Positions 16,776 to 26,356 of a stretch of 64,000 nt of DNA are shown piece by piece. The stretch is from Variovorax sp. 54 (GTDB taxonomy: Bacteria > Pseudomonadota > Gammaproteobacteria > Burkholderiales > Burkholderiaceae_C). Below the pieces are notes generated by a model that ran no database searches, was not told the origin of the DNA, and saw nothing but the letters and a program-made list of their open reading frames with translations. The stretch spans positions 124,001-188,000 of the forward strand of contig NZ_PEFF01000001.1 in the NCBI RefSeq assembly GCF_002754375.1, written 5' to 3'. Made by a program: the position numbers and the translations under genes. Numbering within the stretch: position 1 is the first letter of the stretch; each line of letters begins with the position of its first letter.

Positions 16776-19700
16776 CGCCTGAAGCTGCGCCCAGGCCTTG
16801 TCGAGCCGCTTCACGCTCACCGGCTGCGGCGTGCGCAGCTCCTGCGCGAAGAAGCTCACGCGCAACTCTTCGAGCAGCCAGCGGAATTCGAGCATGCGGT
16901 CGTCCACCACGCCCTTGCGCTCGGCCACGAGGCGCCAGTAGCGCTGCTCCTGCGGCTTCAGTTCGGCCAGCTTGGCCGCGTCGCGCGCGGGGTCGGCACG
17001 CAGCTTGTCCAGCCGCAGCACGATGGCCTTGAGGTAGCGCGCGAAGTGCTGCAACTGCGTCCACGGCGCGTCGGCGATGAAGCGCTTGCCGACGAGCTTC
17101 TGCAGCTGCTGCGCCGCGTCCTGCACCGCCTCGGGCTGGATCTTCGTGTCCTTGATCTTGCGCGCGGCGGCTGCGTATTCGACGAGGATGACGCCCGCGA
17201 GCCGCGCCACTTCATTGGCAATCAGCGTGAGCCGCCCGCGCCCTTCTTCGAGCCGCTTCTTGAAAGCGAACTCGTCGGTCGGCAGCGGCTCCTGCAGGAA
17301 GGCGCGGTCGATCGCCACGTCGATGATCTGCGTGCGCAGTTCTTCCGACGTGCCCAGCGGCATGTAGGCGACCGACATCTTCTGCAGGTCGGGGATGTTC
17401 TTCTCGAGGTACTTGAGCGCGTCCTTCAGCTGGAGCGCGAACAGGCGGCGCAGGCCAGCGCGGTGCTTCGCGGCGGCCACGGCGGGCTCGTCGAACACCT
17501 CGATGGTCACGGCGTCGCCCTCGTCGCGCAGCGCCGGGAAGCCGATGAGCGACTGCGAACCGCGCCGCACTTCCATCAGTTCGGGCAGCTCCCCGAAGGT
17601 CCAGCTCGTGTAGCGCTGGCCAGCGGGCAACGTGGGTGCAGCCTTCTCGGGCGCAGTGTTTTTCGCCGGTGCCTGGCCTTCGGCTGCAGGCGCAGCCTTG
17701 GCGGCCGGCGACGCCTTCACGTTGAGCCCCGCCAGCGCCTGGAACGCACCACGCGCCTGCGCGCCCAGCTCGGCCTTCAGCGCGCCGAGGTTGCGGCCCA
17801 TGCCGAGCTGGCGGCCGTGCTCGTCGACGATGCGCAGGTTCATGAACAGGTGCGGCGGCAGCATGTCGAGCTTGAAGTCGGCGCGCTTCACGTCGATGCT
17901 GGTCAGGTCGCGCACGCGCTTGAGCAGCACGTCGGTGAGCGAGCCGGTGCCGAAGAGTTCGGGCGCCGACAATTCCTCGGCCAGCTTCGTCGCCGACTCG
18001 GGCAGCGGCACCAGCCGCGAGCGCGGGCGCTGCGGCAGGCTCTTGAGCAGCGCCTGGATCTTGTCCTTGAGCATGCCGGTCACCAGCCACTCGCAGCGCT
18101 CCTCGTTCACCTGGTTGAGCACGAACAGCGGCACGCTGACCGTGAGGCCGTCTTTCGCGTCGCCCGGTTCGTGCAGGTAGCTCGCGGCGCAATCGACACC
18201 GCCCAGGCGCAGCGTCGGCGGGAACGACTGCGTCGTGATGCCGGCGGCCTGGTGGCGCATCAGCTCGTCGCGCGTGAGATACAGCAGGCGCGGCTGGTCT
18301 TTCGAGGCGTGGCGGTACCAGTTCTCGAAGGTGATGCCGCTGGCCACGTCGGCCGGCAGCTGCGCGTCGTAGAAGGCGAAGATCAGTTCGTCGTCGACCA
18401 GCACGTCCTGCCGGCGCGCCTTGTGCTCCAGGCCTTCGACTTCGCGCACCAGCTTGCGGTTGGCCGTGAGGAAGGGGAACTTGCTTTCCCACTGCCCACC
18501 GACCAGCGCTTCGCGGATGAAGATCTCGCGCGCCGACACCGGATCGACCTTGGTGAAATCGACACGCCGCCCGCTGTAGACCACCAGGCCGTACAGCGTC
18601 GCGCGCTCCAGCGCCGAAACCTGCGCGCCCTTCTTTTCCCAGTGCGGATCGAGCAGCTGTTTCTTCAGCAGATGCTCCGCCACCTGCTCGAGCCACTGCG
18701 GCTCGATGTTGGCGATGCCGCGCCCGAACAGGCGCGTGGTCTCGACCAGTTCGGCCGCGACGATCCAGCGCCCGGGCTTCTTCTTCAGGTGCGCGCCGGG
18801 ATGCTTGTAGAACTTGATGCCGCGCGCGCCGAGATACGCCTCGTCGTCTTCGAGCTTCCAGCCCACGTTGCCCAGCAGGCCCGCGAGCATCGACAGGTGC
18901 AGCGGCTCGTAGCCGGCCGGCGTGGCGTTGATGCGCCACTTGTGCTCGGTGACCACCGTGAGCAGCTGCGAATGGATGTCGCGCCATTCGCGCACGCGGC
19001 GGATGTTGATGAAGTTCTGGCGCAGCAGCTGCTCGTACTGACGGTTGCTCAGCTTGTGCGTGTCACCGTGGCCGCCGCGCGCGTCGGCGATCCATTTCCA
19101 CAGGCGCAGGTAGCCGCTGAACTCGCTCTTTTCGTCATCGAACTTCGAGTGCGCCTGGTCGGCCTGCTGCTGCGCTTCCATCGGCCGGTCGCGCACGTCC
19201 TGCACGCTGAGCGCCGAGGCAATGATGAGCACCTCTTCGAGCGCCCCACGCGTGCGGGCTTCCAGGATCATGCGGCCGACGCGCGGATCGAGCGGCAGCT
19301 TCGCCAGCTCGCCCCCGGTGGCCGTGAGCTCATTGGCGTCGTCGACCGCGCCCAACTCGTTGAGCAGTTGGTAGCCGTCGGCAATCGCGCGCGGCGACGG
19401 AGCTTCGAGGAACGGAAAGCGCGCCACGTCGCCCAGTCGCAGCGACTTCATGCGCAGGATCACGCCCGCGAGCGACGAACGCAGGATTTCCGGATCGGTG
19501 AAGCGCGGGCGGCCCGCAAAGTCTTTCTCGTCGTACAGGCGAATGCAGATGCCGTTCGCCACACGCCCGCATCGGCCCGCGCGCTGGTTGGCCGCGGCCT
19601 GGCTGATCGGCTCGACCAGCAGCTGCTCGACCTTGCTGCGGAAGCTGTAGCGCTTGACGCGCGCCGTGCCGGTGTCGATCACGTAGCGGATGCCCGGCAC

Positions 19701-20636
19701 GGTGAGCGAGGTCTCGGCCACGTTGGTGGCCAGCACGATGCGACGGCCGTGGTGGCTTTCGAAGATGCGGTCCTGCTCGGGGCCCGAGAGCCGCGCAAAC
19801 AGCGGCAGCACCTCGGCATTGCGGAACAGCGGCTGGTGGCTGACGTGGCGGCGCAGGTGGTCGGCCGCCTCGCGGATCTCGCGTTCGCCGGGCAGGAAGA
19901 TCAGGATGTCGCCCGCGTTGTGCGGGTCGCGCCAGAGTTCGTCGACCGCGTCCGCAATCGCGTCGTTCAGGTCGTGCTCGCGCGACTCCTCGAACGGCCG
20001 GTAGCGCTGCTCGACCGGAAACGTGCGGCCCGACACCATGATGGTCGGCGCGGGGCCTTTGGCCGAAGCGAAGTGCTGCGCGAAGCGGTCGGCATCGATG
20101 GTGGCCGAGGTGACGATCACCTTCAGGTCGGGCCGGCGCGGAAGAATCTCGCGCAGGTAGCCCAAGAGGAAGTCGATGTTCAGCGAACGCTCGTGGGCCT
20201 CGTCGATGATGAGCGTGTCGTAGGCCTTGAGCAGCGGATCGGTCTGCGTCTCGGCCAGCAGGATGCCGTCGGTCATCAGCTTGACCGAGGCATCGCGGCT
20301 CAGCCGGTCTTGAAAACGCACCTTGAAGCCGACCACGTCGCCCAGCGGTGTCTTCAGCTCTTCGGCGATGCGCTTGGCGACCGAGCTTGCGGCAATGCGG
20401 CGCGGCTGCGTGTGGCCGATGAGCCGGCCCTTGCCGGGCTCGGCATTGAGCTTGCCGCGCCCGAGCGCCAGCGCAATCTTCGGCAGCTGCGTGGTCTTGC
20501 CCGAGCCCGTTTCGCCGCAGACGATCACGACCTGGTGCGCCGCAATGGCGGCCATGATCTCCTCGCGCCGGCCGGAGACCGGGAGCGATTCTGGGAACTC
20601 GATGCGCAGGGGGGCGGGAGGTGTGAGGGTCGTCAA
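16773..20636 (-). CDS. hrpA: ATP-dependent RNA helicase HrpA
   Basis: DEAH-box RNA helicase of about 1287 residues, the usual HrpA length, acting on stalled ribosomes or mRNA. In order: Walker A GETGSGKTTQ, DEAH box IIDEAHERS, motif III SATID, motif VI NQRAGRCGR, the helicase-associated and OB-fold domains, and the long DUF3418-type C-terminal region. The frame remains open upstream to 21056 without homology. A TTG at 20636 just before LRIEFPESLPVSGRREEI is the best-placed start, but no Shine-Dalgarno is seen. An ATG at 20738 would add 34 residues. Confidence 0.9.
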   Translation of the reverse strand: MTTLTPPAPLRIEFPESLPVSGRREEIMAAIAAHQVVIVCGETGSGKTTQLPKIALALGRGKLNAEPGKGRLIGHTQPRRIAASSVAKRIAEELKTPLGDVVGFKVRFQDRLSRDASVKLMTDGILLAETQTDPLLKAYDTLIIDEAHERSLNIDFLLGYLREILPRRPDLKVIVTSATIDADRFAQHFASAKGPAPTIMVSGRTFPVEQRYRPFEESREHDLNDAIADAVDELWRDPHNAGDILIFLPGEREIREAADHLRRHVSHQPLFRNAEVLPLFARLSGPEQDRIFESHHGRRIVLATNVAETSLTVPGIRYVIDTGTARVKRYSFRSKVEQLLVEPISQAAANQRAGRCGRVANGICIRLYDEKDFAGRPRFTDPEILRSSLAGVILRMKSLRLGDVARFPFLEAPSPRAIADGYQLLNELGAVDDANELTATGGELAKLPLDPRVGRMILEARTRGALEEVLIIASALSVQDVRDRPMEAQQQADQAHSKFDDEKSEFSGYLRLWKWIADARGGHGDTHKLSNRQYEQLLRQNFINIRRVREWRDIHSQLLTVVTEHKWRINATPAGYEPLHLSMLAGLLGNVGWKLEDDEAYLGARGIKFYKHPGAHLKKKPGRWIVAAELVETTRLFGRGIANIEPQWLEQVAEHLLKKQLLDPHWEKKGAQVSALERATLYGLVVYSGRRVDFTKVDPVSAREIFIREALVGGQWESKFPFLTANRKLVREVEGLEHKARRQDVLVDDELIFAFYDAQLPADVASGITFENWYRHASKDQPRLLYLTRDELMRHQAAGITTQSFPPTLRLGGVDCAASYLHEPGDAKDGLTVSVPLFVLNQVNEERCEWLVTGMLKDKIQALLKSLPQRPRSRLVPLPESATKLAEELSAPELFGTGSLTDVLLKRVRDLTSIDVKRADFKLDMLPPHLFMNLRIVDEHGRQLGMGRNLGALKAELGAQARGAFQALAGLNVKASPAAKAAPAAEGQAPAKNTAPEKAAPTLPAGQRYTSWTFGELPELMEVRRGSQSLIGFPALRDEGDAVTIEVFDEPAVAAAKHRAGLRRLFALQLKDALKYLEKNIPDLQKMSVAYMPLGTSEELRTQIIDVAIDRAFLQEPLPTDEFAFKKRLEEGRGRLTLIANEVARLAGVILVEYAAAARKIKDTKIQPEAVQDAAQQLQKLVGKRFIADAPWTQLQHFARYLKAIVLRLDKLRADPARDAAKLAELKPQEQRYWRLVAERKGVVDDRMLEFRWLLEELRVSFFAQELRTPQPVSVKRLDKAWAQLQA

Positions 20637-21100
20637 GGCAAGGCAGTCGTCGGTCGTTGCGCGCGGCGGCAGGCGGGCAAACCGCCAATTATCGCGGGGC
20701 CCCGCCGCTGTTGCATGGCATCCACAGCGAAGCCGCATGCAGCAGGTGGCGCAGAAAATTTCGTAAAGACTCTTTACTCTACCGCATGCCGCCGCTACGA
20801 TCGCGGCATGACCTCCTTCCTTGCCCCCCTCTCGATGCGCATCCGCTGCGCAAGCCACGTCGCTGCACGTGGCGGGGTCAAGGCGACCCGCCCGGCCTGA
20901 CGAAGCCCGCGCGCCGGCTTCAGCTTCCTTCGCGGAACTGAACGCCCACCGCTCGCGTGCTTCGCATCGGTCGAAGCGCGCCAGCCTGACCCGCACAGCG
21001 CCTGCACCACCGCCCTCCTCGCCCTGCTCACATGCAGCGAGGAGCAGCGGCCGCATTCCTGTTTCCGTGTCCCCGAATCATTCGAAGAAAAAAGAACCTC
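20637..21100. other. Intergenic region between hrpA and the AAA-M41 gene
   Basis: 464 bases between divergent genes. It contains a 6-base inverted repeat gtaaag-act-ctttac at 20763-20777 and a second dyad catgccgc / gcggcatg at about 20784-20809; both look like protein-binding or attenuator elements. A 30-codon frame from 20808 to 20900 has no domain character and a poor start. No tRNA or repeat is visible. Confidence 0.45.
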
Positions 21101-23122
21101 ATGTCGCAACAAGACATTTCCCGTGACCTGCACGCCACGCTGGCCGAGCGCACGCGCCACCTGCAGGCCATTGCCCATTCGCTGAAGGCCGAGCTGTTCG
21201 GCATCGACGAGATCATCGATCGCGTGATCGATTCGCTGCGCGCCTGGTACGTGCTGCCGCAGCTCATCAGCCGCCCGGTCGTCATCTGCCTGTGGGGCCT
21301 GACCGGCACCGGCAAGACGCAACTCGTGCGGCGCCTGGCGCAGCACCTGGGCTTCTACGACCGCTTCATCGAAGTGCAGATGGACGGTTTCAGCCACGGC
21401 TCGGGCCACCGCACCGCCGGCTCCATCTCGGCCATGCTGGCCGAGTCGGGCATCGCCGAGGGCGCGCCCGGCATCCTCGTGCTCGACGAGTTCCAGCGCT
21501 TTCGCACCGTGGACGCCAACGGCAAGGAAGCGCGCGTGGAGCGCTACCAGGACGTGTGGGCGCTGCTGTCCGACGGCCGCCTGCCGCCGTCGCTGTCGGT
21601 GCTCAGCGAGATCGAATCGTCGCTGGCCTGGGCCGAGTACGACCAGGACCGCCGCACCGATGACGACGACGATGAAGACGAAGAGGAAAGTGCCAAGGCT
21701 GGCAAGACCAAGCGCAAGCGCCGCCTGCAGCTCTCGCCCTGGGAAGCGCAGGAGTTCAAGCGCTGCCTGAAGCTGCGCGAGTCGCTGCTCGAAATCATGA
21801 CCTGGAAGCCCGACGAGATCCAGGCGCGGCTGCGCGCCTTCCGCGCCTCGCAAGACAACTGGGAAACCGACTATTCCAAGCTGCTGGTCTTCGTCTCGGG
21901 CAACCTCGACGAGATGTACGCCGAGACCGCCAAGCGGGTGGAAGACTGCGACACCGACGCCGACATCTTCCACGCGCTGACCAAGAAGCTCTCGCTCATC
22001 GACGTGAAGAAGGCGCTGGCCGAACGCTTCAAGCCCGAGCAGGTGGCGCGGCTGGGCAACAACCACGTCATCTACCCGTCGTTCAGCCGCGCCACCTATG
22101 TGCGCCTGATCCTGTCGATCTGCGACCGCTACGTGGGCGAGATCCAGGAAAGCTCGGGCGTGCGCTTCGTGCTCGACGCGAGCGTGTACGAGCAGATCTA
22201 CGCCAACGCCGTGTTCCCGGCGCAGGGCACGCGCCCGCTGTTCTCGTCGATCCACGCGATCCTGAGCGCGACGCTGGTCAACGCCGCGCTGTGGGCGCTC
22301 GAACAGGGCGCGCACGGCAACGAGCCCGTGTGGCTGATGCTCGACCCCGGCGAGGTCACGCCCGGCGGCCCGCGCCTGGTCGCGCGCTTCCGGCTGGCGC
22401 GACGCGAGTTCCCGGTGGCGCTGGAGCTGAACCGGCTCAAGCAGCGCGCCAACGCCGACTTCCGTGCGCTGCTCGCGGTGCACGAGGCCGGCCACGGCCT
22501 GGTGTACGCCCTGCTCTTCGGCCGCGCGCCGCAGGAGATCCGCATCAACGTGGCCTCGTTCGAGGGCGGCTACAACAGCTACGTGAAGCGCAAGGCCTGG
22601 TCCAAGCGCAACCTGCTCGACAGCGTCTGCGTGAGCCTGGCGGGCCGCGCGGCCGAGCGGCTGGTGTTCGGCGAATCGGGCTGCACCACCGGCGCCGAGC
22701 GCGACCTGATGCAGGCCACGGCCACGGCGGCGCGCCACGTGCGCCACCTGGGCTTCGGCACCCGCTGGAGCCGCACCGACGTGACGACCGATGCGAACGA
22801 CAACCTAAACACCGACGTGGCCGCCACCAACCGCGAGATCGAGGCCCTCCTGGCGCGCGAACACACCCGCGCGCTCGGCCTGCTCGAAGCGCACGCAACC
22901 GCCTTCATGGCGGTGGTCGATGCGCTGATGGCGCACGGTTCGATCGCGCCGGACGAGCTCGCGGCCCTGCTCGGCCTGCCGCTGGCGCCGGTCACGCCGG
23001 CAGGCTCGGCCGAGGCGGCCGTGGAGCCGCTGGACGCCTACGCCGACCAGCTCGAGGCCTTCAAGGCCCGCGGCACGCCCGCCGCGGCCGGGGCCGGCCG
23101 GCTGCTGCGCGCTTTGGCATGA
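21101..23122 (+). CDS. Soluble AAA+ ATPase fused to FtsH-type M41 zinc peptidase
   Basis: 673 residues with no membrane segment. Residues about 35-140 form a AAA+ core with Walker A GLTGTGKT (K72) and Walker B ILVLDE; the FGIDEIIDRV lead-in resembles Clp/torsin-class AAA rather than FtsH. An acidic insert (about 187-196) follows. Residues about 450-600 are an M41 peptidase: HEAGH (H461, E462, H465) and third ligand D535 in ERDLMQATATA, spaced like FtsH H414/H418/D492. Architecturally it is a cytosolic ATP-dependent protease distinct from membrane-anchored FtsH. The ATG at 21101 is chosen because the upstream extension lacks homology and a start signal. Substrates are unknown. Confidence 0.85.
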   Translation: MSQQDISRDLHATLAERTRHLQAIAHSLKAELFGIDEIIDRVIDSLRAWYVLPQLISRPVVICLWGLTGTGKTQLVRRLAQHLGFYDRFIEVQMDGFSHGSGHRTAGSISAMLAESGIAEGAPGILVLDEFQRFRTVDANGKEARVERYQDVWALLSDGRLPPSLSVLSEIESSLAWAEYDQDRRTDDDDDEDEEESAKAGKTKRKRRLQLSPWEAQEFKRCLKLRESLLEIMTWKPDEIQARLRAFRASQDNWETDYSKLLVFVSGNLDEMYAETAKRVEDCDTDADIFHALTKKLSLIDVKKALAERFKPEQVARLGNNHVIYPSFSRATYVRLILSICDRYVGEIQESSGVRFVLDASVYEQIYANAVFPAQGTRPLFSSIHAILSATLVNAALWALEQGAHGNEPVWLMLDPGEVTPGGPRLVARFRLARREFPVALELNRLKQRANADFRALLAVHEAGHGLVYALLFGRAPQEIRINVASFEGGYNSYVKRKAWSKRNLLDSVCVSLAGRAAERLVFGESGCTTGAERDLMQATATAARHVRHLGFGTRWSRTDVTTDANDNLNTDVAATNREIEALLAREHTRALGLLEAHATAFMAVVDALMAHGSIAPDELAALLGLPLAPVTPAGSAEAAVEPLDAYADQLEAFKARGTPAAAGAGRLLRALA

Positions 23123-23165
23123 CGCGCTGCACCAAAACCTTGCCAAGAATGCACAATCACGCCCC

Positions 23166-24512
23166 ATGTCCACCGTCTTCAATTTCACCTTCGTGCCCTG
23201 GTTCCGCTCGGTCGCGCCCTACATCCACACGCACCGCGGCAAGACGTTCGTGGTCGCGCTCGCGGGTGAGGCCATCGCGGCGGGCAAGCTGCAGAACATC
23301 GCGCAAGACCTGGCCCTGATCCAGAGCATGGGCGTCAAGATCGTGCTGGTGCACGGCTTCCGACCGCAGGTCAACGAACAGCTCGCGGCCAAGGGCCACG
23401 AGGCGAAGTACTCGCACGGCATCCGCATCACCGACGCCGTGGCGCTCGACTCGGCGCAAGAGGCCGCAGGCCAGCTGCGCTACGAGATCGAGGCCGCCTT
23501 CAGCCAGGGCCTGCCCAACACGCCCATGGCCGGCTCGACGGTGCGCGTGATCTCGGGCAACTTCATCACCGCGCGCCCCGTGGGCGTGGTCGACGGGGTG
23601 GACTTCAAGCATTCGGGCCTGGTGCGCAAGGTCGATGCGTCCGGCATCCGCCGCACGCTCGACTTCGGCGCGATGGTGCTCATGTCGCCCTTCGGCTTCT
23701 CGCCGACCGGCGAGGCCTTCAACCTGACGATGGAAGAGGTCGCGACCAGCGTGGCCATCTCGATCCAGGCCGACAAGCTGATCTTCCTGACCGAAGTGCC
23801 GGGCATCCGCGTGGACAGCGAGCTGCCCGAAAGCGAAGACAACCCGATCGACACCGAGCTGCCGCTGGCCGCCGCCGAAAAGCTGCTGGCCTCGCTGCCA
23901 CCCGCGCAGAAGCCGACCGACACCGCCTTCTACCTGCAGCACTGCGTGAAGGCCTGCAAGGGCGGCGTGGAGCGCAACCACATCCTGCCGTTTGCGCTCG
24001 ACGGCTCGCTGCTGCTCGAAATCTACGTGCACGACGGCGTCGGCACCATGGTCATCGACGAGAAGCTCGAGAGCCTGCGCGAGGCCACGGTGGACGACAT
24101 CGGCGGCATCCTGCAGCTCATCGAGCCCTTCGAGCGCGACGGCACGCTGGTCAAGCGCGACCGCACCGAGATCGAGCGCGACGTGGGCCACTACACGGTC
24201 ATCGAACACGACGGCGTGATCTTCGGCTGCGCGGCGCTGTACCCGTACCCCGAGGCGAGAACCGCCGAGATGGCCGCGCTCACCGTGTCGCCGCAGTCGC
24301 AGTCGCAGGGCGACGGCGAACGCATCCTCAAGCGCATCGAGCACCGCGCCAAGGCCATGGGCCTGGAAAGCATCTTCGTGCTCACCACGGTCACGATGCA
24401 CTGGTTCCTCAAGCGCGGCTTCCAGCAGGTCAACCCCGACTGGCTGCCCGAGGCGCGCAAGCGCAAGTACAACTGGGACCGCAAAAGCCAGGTGCTGGTC
24501 AAGAAGATCTGA
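23166..24512 (+). CDS. argA: N-acetylglutamate synthase (amino-acid N-acetyltransferase)
   Basis: First enzyme of arginine biosynthesis, 448 residues. The N-terminal amino acid kinase-like domain (HRGKTFVVALAGEAIAAGKL, KIVLVHGFRPQVNE) carries the arginine-feedback site. The C-terminal GNAT domain begins near residue 300 (LREATVDDIGGILQLIEPFE) with acetyl-CoA segment LTVSPQSQSQGDGERIL and ends VFVLTTVTMHWFLKRGFQQV. Length and layout match classical ArgA rather than ArgB or ArgJ. It lies 43 bases after the AAA-M41 gene. Confidence 0.95.
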   Translation: MSTVFNFTFVPWFRSVAPYIHTHRGKTFVVALAGEAIAAGKLQNIAQDLALIQSMGVKIVLVHGFRPQVNEQLAAKGHEAKYSHGIRITDAVALDSAQEAAGQLRYEIEAAFSQGLPNTPMAGSTVRVISGNFITARPVGVVDGVDFKHSGLVRKVDASGIRRTLDFGAMVLMSPFGFSPTGEAFNLTMEEVATSVAISIQADKLIFLTEVPGIRVDSELPESEDNPIDTELPLAAAEKLLASLPPAQKPTDTAFYLQHCVKACKGGVERNHILPFALDGSLLLEIYVHDGVGTMVIDEKLESLREATVDDIGGILQLIEPFERDGTLVKRDRTEIERDVGHYTVIEHDGVIFGCAALYPYPEARTAEMAALTVSPQSQSQGDGERILKRIEHRAKAMGLESIFVLTTVTMHWFLKRGFQQVNPDWLPEARKRKYNWDRKSQVLVKKI

Positions 24513-24540
24513 ACCTCCCCTAAGAAAGAAAGACGCCCCG

Positions 24541-25185
24541 ATGACGCTCGCCACCGCCCTGCTGTTCGCCATCGTGGCCTTCGCGGCCATCGCCACGCCC
24601 GGCCCCACGGTGCTGCTGGCACTCAGCAACGGCTCGCGCCACGGCGTGCGACGAGCGCTGCCGGGCATGCTCGGTGCGGTGCTGTCCGACTTCGTGCTGG
24701 TCGGCGCCGTGGCGCTCGGCCTGGGCGCGCTGCTCGCGGCTTCGGAGTTCTGGTTCTCGATGCTGAAGTGGGTGGGCGCGGTCTACCTGGCCTGGCTCGG
24801 GCTGCGCATGCTGCGCTCCAAGGGCGGCTTCCAGCTGCCGAACGCAGACGCCGCGGCCACCGTCACGGCAGGCGAAAGCCGGCGCATCTTCTTCAAGTCG
24901 TTCCTGGTGGCGGTGACCAACCCCAAGGGCTACATCTTCTGCTCGGCACTGCTGCCGCAGTTCATCGACCCGGCTACCGCGCAGGCGCCGCAGTACGTGG
25001 TCATTGCGCTGATCTTCGCGGGCCTCGACATGGTCGTGATGCTGGGCTATGCCTTCGTCGGCGCCCGCGCGATCCGGCTGCTCACGGTGTCGGCCACGCG
25101 CTGGATCGACCGCGCCTGCGGCGGCATGCTGCTGGCGCTGGCGGGCTCGCTCGCTTTCTATCGGCGCAGCGCGGCCTCCGTCTGA
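24541..25185 (+). CDS. LysE/RhtB-family amino acid exporter
   Basis: 214 residues with five to six hydrophobic segments and the family N-terminus AIATPGPTVLLALSNGSRHGVRRALPGMLGA (the GPxxxxxxxxGxxxG pattern of LysE translocators). KSFLVAVTNPKGYIFCSALLPQF is also characteristic. It likely exports an amino acid or homoserine-like compound; substrate unknown. It follows argA by 28 bases. Confidence 0.9.
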   Translation: MTLATALLFAIVAFAAIATPGPTVLLALSNGSRHGVRRALPGMLGAVLSDFVLVGAVALGLGALLAASEFWFSMLKWVGAVYLAWLGLRMLRSKGGFQLPNADAAATVTAGESRRIFFKSFLVAVTNPKGYIFCSALLPQFIDPATAQAPQYVVIALIFAGLDMVVMLGYAFVGARAIRLLTVSATRWIDRACGGMLLALAGSLAFYRRSAASV

Positions 25186-25299
25186 CCCGCCTCGACCGCT
25201 GTCCTCAGGCAGCGGCGCTCCCCCCACGATGTGTTCCCGGCCGGCCGTGCCATCCCGCGGCCTGCCCGTGCTGTTTTTTTCAACGGAGGAAATGAAAGA

Positions 25300-26298
25300 A
25301 TGAAGAAGTACCAAACCCTTCTGGGTGCCACCCTCGTCGCCGTGTCGGCGCTCGTCGCGGGCTGCGGCGACAAGGCGGACAAAACCGCCCAGCCCTCTGC
25401 CTCGTCCACCGAAGCCAAGCCGGCCGCCCCCGCCGCCAACGACCAGCAGCTCGTCGAAAAGTACAACCTCTACGTCGACGTCTCGAACAACCTGCGCACC
25501 TCGTTCCAGGAAGCACGCGAGAGCTACGTGACCGGCCAGGTGCCGCTGCTGCAGGCCAAGGCGCCGCTCACCAGCCTGCGCATCCAGAACGACATCCTGG
25601 TCGACCGCTCGGCCCAAAAGCTCGATGCCGCCGCCGCCATCGCCGCGCCGCTGCCCGAGATCGACGAATCGGCCAAGGCCTTCTCGGCCGCCCTCAAGGT
25701 GCTGTCGCCCCTGAGCCGCGAGCTGAACGACTACGCCAACTCCAAGGGCTACCTTGCCGACAACGGCGACAAGGCACGCCAGATGAGCGCCGACTATCTG
25801 GCCGCCCTCACCACCGTCGCGCAGGCCGAAGCGGCCTTCGACAAGGGCCTGAGCGCCCGCGACCAGGCGCTCACCAAGGAAGCCTTCGAGAAGGCGCCCA
25901 AGGACACCGCCGCCCACTACCGCGCCGGCTTGATCTACCACGGCAAGCTCAACCACGCCGACGCCATGGCGCTGTTCGCCGCGCCCAACGACCCGCAGGC
26001 CCTGGCCGCCTTCGAGGCCTCGCTGGCGCTGGTGGCCGACTCGGCCGCGGGCTGGAGCAAGAAGACCGGCGAGCAGTCGGCCCAGAGCGGCAAGAGCTGC
26101 AGCGGCGGCATGCTGCAGATCAACGAGTTCATCGGCCAGTCGCGCTCGGTGATCAAGGACGCCAAGGACGGCGTGTTCAAGCGCAAGGAAACCGGTGCGA
26201 TGGCTCGCATGGGCCGCTCGGGCATCGTCGACGCGGCCAACCGCTACAACCAGAACTTCGCCAACATGATCGGCCAGTTCAACCGCCCGCTTTGCTGA
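25300..26298 (+). CDS. DUF3829 (YiiG-like) lipoprotein
   Basis: 332 residues with a lipoprotein signal (MKKYQTLLGATLVAVSALVAGC, lipobox LVAGC) and a low-complexity Ser/Ala/Pro tether. An all-helical domain follows (VEKYNLYVDVSNNLRTSFQEARESY... MLQINEFIGQSRSVIKDAK), the DUF3829 pattern of E. coli YiiG. The start at 25300 has Shine-Dalgarno ggagg ten bases upstream. Function unknown; periplasmic or outer-membrane location expected. Confidence 0.85.
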   Translation: MKKYQTLLGATLVAVSALVAGCGDKADKTAQPSASSTEAKPAAPAANDQQLVEKYNLYVDVSNNLRTSFQEARESYVTGQVPLLQAKAPLTSLRIQNDILVDRSAQKLDAAAAIAAPLPEIDESAKAFSAALKVLSPLSRELNDYANSKGYLADNGDKARQMSADYLAALTTVAQAEAAFDKGLSARDQALTKEAFEKAPKDTAAHYRAGLIYHGKLNHADAMALFAAPNDPQALAAFEASLALVADSAAGWSKKTGEQSAQSGKSCSGGMLQINEFIGQSRSVIKDAKDGVFKRKETGAMARMGRSGIVDAANRYNQNFANMIGQFNRPLC

Positions 26299-26356
26299 GC
26301 GGGACAAGGGGTGCGGGGCGTGCGGGCCACCCGGCCCGTCGCCGATAATCCGGGGC

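Noticed and set aside
17046..20900. A 1284-codon open frame on the plus strand
   Set aside because: Entirely antisense to hrpA, with no domain motif and Arg/His/Gln-rich composition; the helicase motifs are on the other strand.
20808..20900. A 30-codon plus-strand frame upstream of the AAA-M41 gene
   Set aside because: No Shine-Dalgarno and low-complexity Arg/Ala composition; judged chance.
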